Assembly (NCBI GenBank): GCA_945863875.1 | Contig: CAMBBS010000003.1 | Coordinates: 105,695-169,694, forward strand | Direction: 5' to 3' | Length of the DNA: 64,000 nucleotides | Origin: Desulfopila aestuarii DSM 18488 | GTDB taxonomy: Bacteria; Desulfobacterota; Desulfobulbia; Desulfobulbales; Desulfocapsaceae | In this document: piece by piece, positions 18,399-27,347 of the stretch | Layout of the letters: every line of letters starts with the position of its first letter | How positions within the stretch are numbered: the stretch's first letter is position 1 | Translations under genes and position numbers: made by a program | Notes under the pieces: generated by a model | Told to the model about the DNA's origin: nothing | The model's input: only the letters and a program-made list of their open reading frames with translations | Databases searched by the model: none

Positions 18399-18427
18399 AG
18401 TATAGACATGACACCCCGCCCTGTGAA
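18399..18427 (-). promoter_or_regulatory. sigma-70 promoter of the nitroreductase-aceEF-lpd operon
   Basis: On the minus strand TTCACA (18422-18427) and TATACT (18399-18404) are separated by 17 bases. Each box is one base from consensus. The distance to the ATG at 18362 gives a leader of about 30 bases. Confidence 0.65.
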
Positions 18428-18560
18428 GGAGGAGGGTACCGCGCCCGCTCGGAAAAGAGACTGGCCGCTCATATAACTCTTACAAATAATCTTATCTCGT
18501 AAAGAAAAAACTGTATAATACCGTGAATAGAAAATCTATCAATGAACAATCGGAGCACGC

Positions 18561-19196
18561 ATGGATACCCAGACCTTTGTCACCTGCCTCATCGCCGTTA
18601 CCCTCCTCACCCTGACCCCGGGAGTGGACACGCTGCTGATCATCCGCAACAGCGCCCGCGGCGGATGGCTGGACGGCGCCGTGAGTTCACTTGGCATCTG
18701 CAGTGGCCTCTTTGTCCACGCCACGGTTTCAGCGCTCGGCATCTCAATCCTCTTATTGCATACCGCCTGGGCCTTCAGTGCGCTTAAATTGGCCGGCGCC
18801 GCCTATTTGATATGGCTGGGGCTGTGCAGCTGGAAAAGGGCGGCCGGCGGGCAGGACAACATCTTTACCGGCGATGTCGCAGCAAAACAGGACATCTTTC
18901 GATTTTCCAGATCGCTGCGAGAAGGTTTCCTGTCCAATGTCCTCAATCCGAAAACGGTGATTTTCTACATGGCCTTTCTTCCCCAGTTCATTAACCCGGC
19001 CGAGCCTCCTCTCTTCCAGTCCTTGATGGTGGCCGGCATCCATTTCGCCGTGGCCATGCTCTATCAATGTGGTCTTGCCGCCATGGTCGACAGGGCCGGA
19101 AAATGGCTGAAACGCCCCATGGTCAACCGGGTCTTTGATACCTGTACCGGCTCAATTTTACTGTTCATCGGCCTGAAACTGGCCACCGACAAATAG
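18561..19196 (+). CDS. LysE/RhtB family amino acid exporter
   Basis: The 211-residue integral membrane protein has about six hydrophobic segments. The family motif TLTPGVDTLLIIRNSARGG lies at residues 17-35, and LKLAGAAYLIWLGLCSWK and VLNPKTVIFYMAFLPQF follow. The family exports basic or neutral amino acids or homoserine lactones. The substrate is not predictable. A TATAAT box lies at 18514-18519 but with a poor -35. Confidence 0.9.
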   Translation: MDTQTFVTCLIAVTLLTLTPGVDTLLIIRNSARGGWLDGAVSSLGICSGLFVHATVSALGISILLLHTAWAFSALKLAGAAYLIWLGLCSWKRAAGGQDNIFTGDVAAKQDIFRFSRSLREGFLSNVLNPKTVIFYMAFLPQFINPAEPPLFQSLMVAGIHFAVAMLYQCGLAAMVDRAGKWLKRPMVNRVFDTCTGSILLFIGLKLATDK

Positions 19197-19253
19197 ACAA
19201 AGTTTAAAGAAGCAGTTAAAAATAGCCCGCAGAATGTGCGGTGAAGGAGAATC

Positions 19254-20192
19254 TTGAAAAAAGAGCACGCACCAGCAGAAAACAAAGAAGGCATAATCGT
19301 TGCGCATTACGGCGTTGCCGTCGACGTTTTGTTTGCCGCAGACAATGTCTGCCGGATGATCCGGGTAAAACGTAATTCAGGCCATGTGGTCGGCGACAAG
19401 GTTATGATACAAGACGATATACTGACCAGACTCGGAAGGAGTTCCGAGCTGTCCCGCATGGATGCCCGGGGCGGCATTCACATCGTCGGGGCCAACCTCG
19501 ATGTGCTGTGTATCGTCGTGTCCTGCGAACCACTTCCGCCCCCTGGATTTATCGACCGGGCCATTGTATCCGCCCGGGCAAGCGACCTTCACCCGGTACT
19601 GGTGGTAAATAAATCGGACCTCGCCTGTTTTGCCGGATATGAGGCGGCAATCCGCAAGGTGTATCACGAATCGGTGAAGATCTTTACCATGAGTGCAGAG
19701 CAAGGCACTGGACTTGATACGCTGAGCGACTTTTTCAGCGAGGGACACCGGGGCGTCTTTGTTGGCCCGACCGGTGTCGGCAAGAGCTCGATCCTTAACG
19801 GTCTCCTGCCGGAAATCCACCTGACAACCGGTGAGATAAGCGAGACGAAAAAACGAGGTCGTAACACCACGACCGTTTCCACCCTGCACCTCCTCAGCGA
19901 TGGCGGCGAACTCATCGATTCCCCCGGCTTCAATGACTTCGGCCTGGTCGACATCTCAGCCCATCAGCTGTCAACGTATTTCCCCGGCTTTGAAAAAGCG
20001 GGCATGGACGCCTGCCGATTCAGGGATTGCAAGCACCGGGAAGAACCCGCCTGCAGGGTCATTGAGCTTGTCGAAGACAAGCAGATCGATAGGGAACGCT
20101 ACACCATCTACCTGCAGATGCTGACCGAAGTGGAAGCCATGGAAACCGAACCAAAGTACCGGGACAGAAGACATCGCCGCAAAAAGAATTAA
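19254..20192 (+). CDS. rsgA: ribosome small-subunit-dependent GTPase RsgA
   Basis: The 312-residue protein has an N-terminal OB fold and a circularly permuted GTPase order: G4 VVNKSDL, G5 MSAEQG, G1 GPTGVGKSS, then G3 DSPGF. A C-terminal zinc site is present (CRFRDCKHREEPACRV). It helps 30S maturation. The start is a TTG at 19254 with GGAG just upstream. The lysE-like gene ends 57 bases before. Confidence 0.95.
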   Translation: MKKEHAPAENKEGIIVAHYGVAVDVLFAADNVCRMIRVKRNSGHVVGDKVMIQDDILTRLGRSSELSRMDARGGIHIVGANLDVLCIVVSCEPLPPPGFIDRAIVSARASDLHPVLVVNKSDLACFAGYEAAIRKVYHESVKIFTMSAEQGTGLDTLSDFFSEGHRGVFVGPTGVGKSSILNGLLPEIHLTTGEISETKKRGRNTTTVSTLHLLSDGGELIDSPGFNDFGLVDISAHQLSTYFPGFEKAGMDACRFRDCKHREEPACRVIELVEDKQIDRERYTIYLQMLTEVEAMETEPKYRDRRHRRKKN

Positions 20193-20202
20193 TCTCTTTT
20201 TA

Positions 20203-20250
20203 ACCAAAAATGCGCCGTAAAGCCCGGTCCTTCAGGTCGGGAAGAATGTC
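20203..20250 (+). repeat. solo IS200/IS605-type end sequence
   Basis: The segment ACCAAAAATGCGCCGTAAAG and the bases to 20241 match the left end of the decayed IS200/IS605 element at 38843-38880 with one substitution and one indel. It continues into GGGAAGAATGTC, which resembles the right end at 39861-39893. It could be a mini-element or a deletion scar. No transposase remnant lies nearby. Confidence 0.6.
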
Positions 20251-20315
20251 GAAAGAACATAAAGAAATCCGCGCCGGGCACACCGATCTTTCGACAAGAA
20301 TGCCCGGAATGGCTT

Positions 20316-20609
20316 TTAAGGCGCACCCCTCCTGCCTTTGAGATGCTCAATGCCCTGGACCCGCTCCTTGAGGTTGGCAAAGGTTTTTGTGTCTTTCATC
20401 AGTTGCGCCGTGAAATCCTTGAGGCATTCTTCACACATACCGACCACATCCTGCTCCGTGAGATTCGTGAAGTTTCGGGCACATTCGAAGCAGAGGGCAT
20501 CCTGCTCCCCGCTGAATATGATCGTATCGGCGTTTCCATCGCCGACATGCTTGCAGACAAGCCAGATAGAAACCTCACCGTGTTTTTTGCACTGTCCTTT
20601 TTCGGTCAT
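20316..20609 (-). CDS. Cys-rich putative zinc-binding protein, unassigned
   Basis: The protein has 97 residues. Paired metal-ligand candidates are CKKHG and CKH near the N-terminus, then CFEC at about residues 40-43 and CEEC at about 58-61, which suggest a zinc-binding treble-clef or B-box-like fold. The C-terminal third is helical and charged. I do not recognise a named family. It stands alone between the solo IS end and the degenerate region. Confidence 0.7.
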   Translation of the reverse strand: MTEKGQCKKHGEVSIWLVCKHVGDGNADTIIFSGEQDALCFECARNFTNLTEQDVVGMCEECLKDFTAQLMKDTKTFANLKERVQGIEHLKGRRGAP

Positions 20610-20808
20610 GACACTCCTTGTTATGATTGTTGTGAATTAAGCAAAACCTTTTACCTTATTCCTCAATTTTTAGTCATAAAAAGGTAACTACTCACCCCTT
20701 CCTGCCTTCATCCAGCTCGTAGCGGCCGCATGTCAATAATAATTGCTTGACAGCATAGCTCATTAGCGCTACCGCTGGCCTCCAGCAAATCAGCATGGAG
20801 CCACTCAC

Positions 20809-21189
20809 ATGGGCAGTTATTTTGGATCGAAGGCGACCTCCGGCTTGTGCCAGGCGATCATCGCCCTGATGCCGCCGCACGACACCTCTATCGAAACCCA
20901 CCTGGGCGGTGGTGCGATCATGAAGCGCAAGCCGCCGGCGTTGCACAACATCGGCATCGACCTCCATACCCGGAGCCTTGCCCGGTTTGATTGCGCCCAT
21001 CGGTTTCTGGCCGAGTATCCGTTTGCGGGCCGTGAACTGGTCTGCTGCGACCCACCATACCTGCGCGGGACCCGCACATCGAATCGGCGCTGCCGCTCCG
21101 ACGACGGGGCGCAAGACCATATCGCCCTGCTCGAACCGCTCAAGGGGCTGCCCTGCCACGTCATTCTTTCCGGTTACCCTTCCGCCCTG
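20809..21189 (+). pseudogene. D12-class DNA adenine methyltransferase remnant
   Basis: The segment starts MGSYFGSKATSGLCQAIIAL and includes IETHLGGGAIMKRKPPALHN, then DPPYLRGTRTSN with the catalytic DPPY. These are the two hallmark motifs of phage-type Dam enzymes. Residues between LARFDC and AHRFLAEYPF seem deleted. The frame then runs directly into IS66 transposase sequence at 21190, so the C-terminal half is lost. It is a phage- or island-derived relic. Confidence 0.75.
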
Positions 21190-21430
21190 CACGTGGATGA
21201 GACCTCTTTGCGGGCCGAGCGCAGCAACTATTGGATCCACGCCCACTCCTCGGGGGGAGATCACGCCGAAGTTCCTCCACCACAAGCGCGGGGGGGCGAG
21301 GGGGGGGGGAGGGGGAGGCCATCAGGGCGATCAACATCATGCCCCGCCATGGCGGGGCGATCATCCACGACTGTTGGCCCTCCTGTCTGGCCTGAGCCCA
21401 GTGCGGCCATGGCCTGCCAGGGCTGCAATC
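21190..21430 (+). pseudogene. IS66-family transposase fragment
   Basis: HVDETSLRAERSNYWIHAHS matches the IS66 catalytic region. After a G-rich frameshifted tract (21290-21318), another frame gives AINIMPRHGGAIIHDCWPS and then QCGHGL. In intact IS66 transposases these precede a GAHLLREL helix, which is lost here. The fragment is fused in frame behind the methylase relic. Confidence 0.7.
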
Positions 21431-21539
21431 CATTGGCAGCTATCCGGATGGCCTTCTCCGGGCAGCTTTACGCCGAGGGAGGTGCGGAGTTAGGCAAACG
21501 GCAAAATACACTCAGTCCTATTCTTTGGCCAAAGCACAG

Positions 21540-22275
21540 GCCCTCCTGGCTTTGCCTGGATCAATCGTCACGGACCATTTCGGCAATTCTCGTGCTCGGT
21601 CCAAGGCCTGTTCATCATGGCGCCGGATCTTACTGCTTAATTTGATTCCTGTGGCGCAGGCTTTGGAAACCAGTTTTGCCACTGGATGTACGCCCTTGCA
21701 GGTCATTCCCGCCGAGAAGCCCAGTGCTTTCTCGACCGTCCGGAGCGGATCGTTAAGCCAATACTCCGCCAATACCCCGAAAGACCCGCTCAATCGGGTT
21801 GTATTTGCCGTGACAGGGAGGATAGCATGCCGGCCGAATTGTGATGTTCTGGTCGGCGCTGAATTCTCTTAGTGCTTGCAACCGGTCGACCATAAAATCC
21901 GCCGTTCCCGGACCGGCCGTACAATACAACCACGTCTCGTTCGTGTCAGGGCGAAACAGACCAAAGGGCGCCACTTTGTATTCGGGCGCAAAGTCGTGAT
22001 CCAGAGCTTGCTCACCCTGGCGGCCTTTGCCGCCACGACTCAGATCACCGATTGCCACCACCGCTTTGGTGTCAAGAGGCGCGGGAATGGTCCCGGGATC
22101 GGCATCGGCTCGCTTCTTCACCCGATGAACTTGAGTAAAAATGGCATCCGTTTCCTTGATTTTGCGCCACCAGCGAAGCCATAAAGAGCCGCCGAGCCGC
22201 TCCCTTTCGCAACCCGGCGGCGATGTGGAGAGTGTTTTTTCCTTCCGGAGTGAGTTCTATTTTCATACACGCCAC
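21540..22275 (-). pseudogene. ISAzo13-family transposase, decayed
   Basis: Three minus-strand frames together give an ISAzo13 (DDE) transposase. The N-terminal piece has AARRLFMASLVA. The middle has DTKAVVAIGDLSRGGKGRQG, ALDHDFAPEYKVAPFGLF and CYPPCHGKYNPIERVFRG. The C-terminal piece has MTCKGVHPVAKLVSKACATG and LPKWSVTIDP. The segment carrying the second catalytic Asp (DNGPE in relatives) is deleted between LQALREFS and ADQNITIR. There are at least two frameshifts. Confidence 0.8.
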
Positions 22276-22284
22276 TATAACAAA

Positions 22285-23214
22285 TATGGGTTAGACGAAT
22301 ATTTGCCGGCTAATAAAAATCAATCCGGCGCGACATGCCACCGTCCTTCGGCAGGGGGCTTTATCGATGACCGGCCAGCGATACCGACTTTCGTTGATGC
22401 GGAATGGGATGAAAATGTTCCGCCACCAGTCTCTCAAGGATCAGATCCGATCTTGTTTGACGGACGAAACACGCCGAGCGCCGCCTATGCCGCCTTCAGC
22501 CCGGCATTCAGATTGGATGATATTGCCGCACTCTACGTTGGGGGACAATTCTGGGATGGTGGTGAAATGAGTCTTGCCGGACAGGCGGCCGGACCTTTTC
22601 ACCATCCGGTTGAGATGGCCATGCACGGTAAGAAAGCGGTGGTCCAAGCAGTGAAGACAGCTGACTGCCAAGCCCTTTTTACCGCTGCATATGCGACAGA
22701 AGAGGGAGATTTCGACCTGTGCGCCGTCGACGCATCTACCAATCAAGGAGCCCTGGAAGGTTATGCCCCCCCGGCCAAGGCGATCGGCGAATTTGAAAAA
22801 ACCCAGCTCTTCAATACATTTAATTCCAAGTATGATCATTTTCTTGCTGGTCACCAAGTGCCTGATTTGGGGTCAGGCGGTGTTTTGAGCGATCCAAATC
22901 AGCATGGCAAATTCAAGGTCAGGACTCTCAGAAACATCGAAATCACCGCGCCATATGGGCACAACGGCGTTTTACAGACCCTGGAGCAGATCGTTCATTT
23001 CTCCCACACCCGAGACGTCCTGCCCATCTGTACAGATAATCTGGATCCCGGCTTCGGTGTCAGCTGCTGGCCCGCACCGGAAGCACCAGCCACTATGAAC
23101 GTTGCCGAATTAGGCAATCTTCGTCTCACTACCGAACAAGAACGACACGCCGGCAACGCCAGAAATCCTTCCTTCAATCTCCTTCTTTTCTCGCGCTGCG
23201 CAGCGAGAAAGTGA
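22285..23214 (+). pseudogene. diheme cytochrome c peroxidase (MauG-type) remnant
   Basis: The open frame begins inside the ISAzo13 remnant, but family similarity starts near 22285 (LDEYLPANKNQS). The first heme motif should be CATCH and reads GATCH, a Cys to Gly change. GRNTPSAAYAAFSPAF and the EMAMHGKKAV stretch are kept. The second heme motif is missing between QLFNTFNSKYDHFLAGHQVP and the well-kept KFKVRTLRNIEITAPYGHNG. With no intact c-heme site and a lost signal peptide it cannot be a working peroxidase. Its end overlaps the convergent kinase gene. Confidence 0.75.
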
Positions 23215-25447
23215 AATCAAACCGCGTTCCAGCAGCAGTATCAATTGTATATCGGCCGCCAAGTTGATGTTGGCCGAGCATCCGGACCAGCACCAGGCCA
23301 AGGGTTTTCACCGTGTTTAAATCAAACCCCGGAGGCAGGCCGACGCCGTTATCGGCGACACAAAGGCTGAAGGTATCACCATCACGACTCATGGTAAGGC
23401 GGATACGTTCATCCCTGTCCGCCGCCCCCGACCGTTCCTTGGGAAAAGCATATTTCAGGGCGTTGGTGATGAGCTCATTGATGATCATGCCGCAGGGCAC
23501 GGCCAGGTCAAGCGGCATCTCTACCCCAAGCACCTTGGTTTCACATTGAATCTTCGGCGAACCGAAGGAGGTTCGGAGATGAGAGATGAGCGACTGGATA
23601 TAGTCGTGAAAATCGATCCGCGCCAGGGATTCGGAGCGATAGAGCTTTTCGTGCACAAGGCTCATTGCGTGGACACGCGAACTCAGTTCCGCCAGGACCG
23701 TCTTGACCTGCGGATCCTGCATCGCCTGGCGCTGCAGCTGAAAGAGGCCGATGATGGCGGCCATATTATTTTTCACCCGGTGATGCACCTCACGCAGCAA
23801 GACGTCCTTTTCCGCCAGGGATGCCTGCAGGGCCTCCTGCGCCTGTTTTCGTTCGGTGATGTCGCGAATCACGGCAATGGTCTTACTCTTCCCGCCGATC
23901 TTCGATTGTTTCAGGGAGACTTCGACCCAGAACGTTTCTCCTGTTTTCTTCCTGGCCAGCCATGTAAAGATCTGCGGTCCTACGGTGAGGCATTTGTCGA
24001 CGAAAGCCTGGGTTTCAGTCTCCGTATAAGGGCTGATATTTGCTCTGAGATCAACAACATCCCCGCTAAACATTTCTTCTTTACTGCTGTATCCAAAAAT
24101 TCTCAGTACCGATTCGTTGACATCGATAATTCTTCCGGATTCAGCATCATGGATCATGATCCCTTCAGATGTTGCGTTGAATATCTCCCGGTGCTCCCTT
24201 TCACTTTCAAAAAGGGCTACCTGGGCCCGTTTGGTCAGGACGATGTCCCAGGCCAGGTCCGCCATATTGGTTGCCAGCTCGATATCCCTTTCGGTGTAGG
24301 GCCTGATCTTATTGCCCACGCCGAGAGTCCCGACGATCTTCTCATTCCGGAAAACCGGGACCACCAGTTCCCGGGCTACCGAAGCATGGCCCGCCGGCAA
24401 GCCCTTGCGGTTGGGCACCCCTGCATAATCATTATGCACGATCACCCTGCCCTGCCGGATTGAATCAGCCCAGACGCCGGCCCCGGCCAGATCATAATGG
24501 CTGCCGGTACCTTCAGCCCGGCAGAATTTCTCCGCTGTGGCCGTTGACCAGGCCTGCAGTGTGATGGTTTTCTGGTCTTCATCAAGAAAATGAAAAAAAC
24601 CGATGCAGCTGCCGGTAAGAGCCTCGGCCTCGTCTATGGCCATTGTCAACAAAGCTTCCAGACTGAGGGCGCCGGATGCCTCACTGAGCCGCAGTCGGGC
24701 TTTGAGGAGATCCACATCTTTCTTGCTATCGGTAATGTCACGTTGGTGGGTAACAATGCCGGTAATAGCATTTTGTGCATCTCTATAGGGATAATAGCTG
24801 ACATCAATATATCTCTCCCCCATGTTCGGATAGTCGAACCACTCCTGATAGTTGACACTTTCTCCCTGCAGACATTTATCAAAATGGGGTTTGACGGCCT
24901 GCTGAAACACGTCTTCGCCAAGATTCTCCGCCACTTTCAGGCCGACAAATTTTTCTTTGCTGATACCGGTAAAATGTTCATAACCATCGTTGACAACGAT
25001 GTATCGATAATTTTTATCGACAACTGCCACACAGTCCGGGATGGCCGGGACAATGTTTTCATATATCCCGAGTTCCTTGAACAGCTTTCGCTGCGTGATA
25101 TCCAGCAGAACAATTCGACACAAGGATGAGCCATGTGCAGCGGCAACGGTGTCGGCAGTCAGGCAAGCCCAGAATATAGTACCATCTTTTTTCACCATCC
25201 GCAGATCGCACACCCGCTTTTCACCGGTACTGAAAAGTTTATCTCGATGACGAATAAAGCTGTCCCGGGACGTGCCATGGATAAAGCGGTCAAGCGGCTG
25301 CCTCACCAGCTCATCACCGGGCGTAATACCGAAAAGCTCAGCGGCGGTGCGATTGGCTTGCAGGATCAACCCCTCTTTATTTAGAAGGATAAATCCTGCC
25401 GGAGCAGTGTCATAGAAGTCCAAATAGCGTGTCTGCGTTTTTTTCAT
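23174..25447 (-). CDS. sensor histidine kinase, HisKA_2 type (PAS-PAS-GAF-PAS)
   Basis: The protein is 757 residues and cytosolic. The order is PAS (about 10-130, FILLNKEGLILQANRTAAEL), PAS (about 145-265), GAF (about 275-410, VARELVVPVFRNEKIVGTLG), PAS (about 420-540), HisKA_2 with H-box LREVHHRVKNNMAAIIGLFQ, and a HATPase with IINELITNALKYAFPKERSG and DNGVGLPPGF. The REVHHRVKNN box is typical of the EnvZ-unlike class whose partners are often anti-anti-sigma regulators or output-less receivers. No regulator gene is adjacent. Confidence 0.92.
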   Translation of the reverse strand: MKKTQTRYLDFYDTAPAGFILLNKEGLILQANRTAAELFGITPGDELVRQPLDRFIHGTSRDSFIRHRDKLFSTGEKRVCDLRMVKKDGTIFWACLTADTVAAAHGSSLCRIVLLDITQRKLFKELGIYENIVPAIPDCVAVVDKNYRYIVVNDGYEHFTGISKEKFVGLKVAENLGEDVFQQAVKPHFDKCLQGESVNYQEWFDYPNMGERYIDVSYYPYRDAQNAITGIVTHQRDITDSKKDVDLLKARLRLSEASGALSLEALLTMAIDEAEALTGSCIGFFHFLDEDQKTITLQAWSTATAEKFCRAEGTGSHYDLAGAGVWADSIRQGRVIVHNDYAGVPNRKGLPAGHASVARELVVPVFRNEKIVGTLGVGNKIRPYTERDIELATNMADLAWDIVLTKRAQVALFESEREHREIFNATSEGIMIHDAESGRIIDVNESVLRIFGYSSKEEMFSGDVVDLRANISPYTETETQAFVDKCLTVGPQIFTWLARKKTGETFWVEVSLKQSKIGGKSKTIAVIRDITERKQAQEALQASLAEKDVLLREVHHRVKNNMAAIIGLFQLQRQAMQDPQVKTVLAELSSRVHAMSLVHEKLYRSESLARIDFHDYIQSLISHLRTSFGSPKIQCETKVLGVEMPLDLAVPCGMIINELITNALKYAFPKERSGAADRDERIRLTMSRDGDTFSLCVADNGVGLPPGFDLNTVKTLGLVLVRMLGQHQLGGRYTIDTAAGTRFDFTFSLRSARKEGD

Positions 25448-25812
25448 GGTGCCTCAGGGAACCCCCCTCTCATCGTTTCTTGCCGTAGGGCAATGCGCCG
25501 ATTTCATCTGTATTACAGCATATCCTGAAACCAGTGAATTACGAAAGAATTACTTCCATGACTTGGCAAGACAGATGTGAAGTGCATCTTAGTGCTGGGT
25601 ACAAAGCCAAGGCAACGACAAGCAAAGTCACCGGCGAAGAGAAAAATTACCCTCTCAACCACAGCGGAAAAGAGATCCCCACGGCAAGTATTGATTTCCT
25701 GACCAGCATACATATTCTTGTAGGCATTACCGGAGCAACAGGTCCATGGCCGCAAGCAGGAGTCCCACCGACAGCCATTCACTCAATACAGAACGATCAA
25801 GGGAGGTGTTCC
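25448..25812. other. 365-base intergenic stretch between divergent genes
   Basis: It separates the divergent kinase and hydrolase genes. Frames are open on both strands but none has a ribosome site or family pattern. It presumably carries both promoters; I could not pick convincing boxes. Confidence 0.4.
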
Positions 25813-26544
25813 ATGGGTTATTTATTTTCACTGCTTCTTGTGACGCTTTTTGCTAGCGGCAGCTTCGCCGGGGAAAAGATCACGTATTCGATCGACGGTC
25901 AGCCATACGAGGGGTATTTTATCAACACCAAACCCGGCGCGCCGCTGGTGCTTATCATCCATGACTGGGACGGTCTCACCGATTATGAAGTAAAAAGGGC
26001 GGAAATGCTCGCCGAGCTTGGCTACAGCGTTTTTGCAGCCGACCTCTTCGGCGCCGGGGTTCGGCCAACCGAGATAGAAGAGAAGAAAAAACTTACCGGC
26101 GGCCTTTATAAAGACCGAGAGAAGATGCGCAAATTGCTTTACGGCGCGCGGGATGCGGCAAAGGCCCAAGGGCTCAATACCGCGAATGGTGTCGTCGCCG
26201 GCTACTGTTTTGGCGGGGCCGCAGTGCTTGAATTCGCCAGGTCAGGTGCGGATCTAAAAGGTTTTGTCACCTTTCATGGCGGTCTTGTGACGCCGGAGGG
26301 ACAGGATTACGCCACAACAAAAGGCACATTGCTCGTTCTGCACGGGAGCGCCGATGCGTCGGTTACCATGGACCATTTTGCCGATCTGGCCAAGGAACTT
26401 GAAGCACATGGTGTCGCGCATGAAATGATCAGCTACAGCGGCGCGCCGCACGCCTTTACCGTTTTCGGATCCAAAGCCTACCGCGAAGGCGCCGACAAAA
26501 AGTCGTGGAAACGCTTTACGGAATATCTCGGCGAGACCTTATAA
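25813..26544 (+). CDS. secreted dienelactone hydrolase family protein
   Basis: The protein has 243 residues. An N-terminal signal peptide (MGYLFSLLLVTLFASGSFAG) implies export. The alpha/beta hydrolase has the Cys nucleophile in GYCFGGAAVLEF (about residue 135), an Asp in LHGSADASVTMDHF and a His in SGAPHAFTVFG. The substrate is unknown. The frame is open from 25534 but only the ATG at 25813 gives a signal peptide, and it is preceded by GGGAGGTG. trxC follows 36 bases later, possibly in one transcript. Confidence 0.88.
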   Translation: MGYLFSLLLVTLFASGSFAGEKITYSIDGQPYEGYFINTKPGAPLVLIIHDWDGLTDYEVKRAEMLAELGYSVFAADLFGAGVRPTEIEEKKKLTGGLYKDREKMRKLLYGARDAAKAQGLNTANGVVAGYCFGGAAVLEFARSGADLKGFVTFHGGLVTPEGQDYATTKGTLLVLHGSADASVTMDHFADLAKELEAHGVAHEMISYSGAPHAFTVFGSKAYREGADKKSWKRFTEYLGETL

Positions 26545-26580
26545 GAGTTTACTATTAAAAGAAATCAAAGAGGTTACATC

Positions 26581-27018
26581 GTGAATACTGTGATTGTCCC
26601 CTGCTCGTCATGCGGCAAAAAAAATAGGATTCCGGCGAACAAACAACACCTGCATCCCCACTGCGGCCATTGCAAGGCCCCACTCAAGATGACCAATCAA
26701 GCGGTGCCGGTCGAACTTGGCGACCGCGACTTCCATGATTTCGTCAAACAGGCGCCCCTGCCGGTTATGGTGGATTTCTTCTCCCCAACCTGCGGTCCCT
26801 GCCGGACGATGTCGCCACTTGTCGATGCCATGGCCCGCGAGCATATCAACAAGTGCATCATCGCCAAGGTCGACACCAGTAAAAATCAACAGATAGCTTT
26901 GTTTTTCGCCATTCGCGGGGTGCCGACCTTCATGTTTTTCAAGAACGGCAGCCTGATCGATCAAATCTCCGGGGCGGTCGGCAGAAATGTTCTGGAACAG
27001 AAGCTTGGCAGTTTATAA
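26581..27018 (+). CDS. trxC: thioredoxin 2 (zinc-containing thioredoxin)
   Basis: The protein has 145 residues. An N-terminal zinc finger (CSSCGKKNRIP and CGHCKAPL) precedes a thioredoxin fold with active site SPTCGPCRTM and cis-Pro RGVPTFMFFKNG. It is a cytosolic disulfide reductase. The start is a GTG at 26581 with GAGG upstream. Confidence 0.95.
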   Translation: MNTVIVPCSSCGKKNRIPANKQHLHPHCGHCKAPLKMTNQAVPVELGDRDFHDFVKQAPLPVMVDFFSPTCGPCRTMSPLVDAMAREHINKCIIAKVDTSKNQQIALFFAIRGVPTFMFFKNGSLIDQISGAVGRNVLEQKLGSL

Positions 27019-27020
27019 TT

Positions 27021-27059
27021 GAGCGTCTTTGCCTGAGGTCTTCGGCAAGAACGTTTTTC
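27021..27059 (+). terminator. Rho-independent terminator after trxC
   Basis: AGCGTCTTTGCC at 27022-27033 pairs with GGCAAGAACGTT with one mismatch, and the hairpin runs into TTTTT. It begins 3 bases after the trxC stop. Confidence 0.7.
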
Positions 27060-27065
27060 CCTGCC

Positions 27066-27287
27066 TCATCTGCCCTTCCTCACAGCTTTAAGCCTATCGT
27101 GCCAAGCGCATCGATCACAGAAAATCTCGGTGTCGTCGGCAACCGGCAGAGGCGGGGCATCAGCTTCCACGTTGGTGTAGATGATTTCGCCATCTTCCAG
27201 GTCGAATTCACTGATATTGTACTGATCTTGCGGATCCTTGACGTAAAAGCCTTGCGATCCGCAGTCCGGGCATTTATTCTTTGCCAT
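27066..27287 (-). CDS. small zinc-ribbon protein, unassigned
   Basis: The protein has 73 residues from the ATG at 27287 (MAKNKCPDCGSQGF); an ATG at 27305 would add six. CPDC near the N-terminus and CDRC near the C-terminus (EIFCDRCAWHDRLKAV) form a likely zinc ribbon, with an acidic middle. It is the last gene of the leftward membrane-cytochrome operon, 60 bases after the preceding gene, so a link to that complex is possible. Confidence 0.75.
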   Translation of the reverse strand: MAKNKCPDCGSQGFYVKDPQDQYNISEFDLEDGEIIYTNVEADAPPLPVADDTEIFCDRCAWHDRLKAVRKGR

Positions 27288-27347
27288 ACTTACCTCCTGC
27301 TGCAAATTGTCTCTGCTTGCAACCGGTGCTTGCTCACAGCCGGTTCC

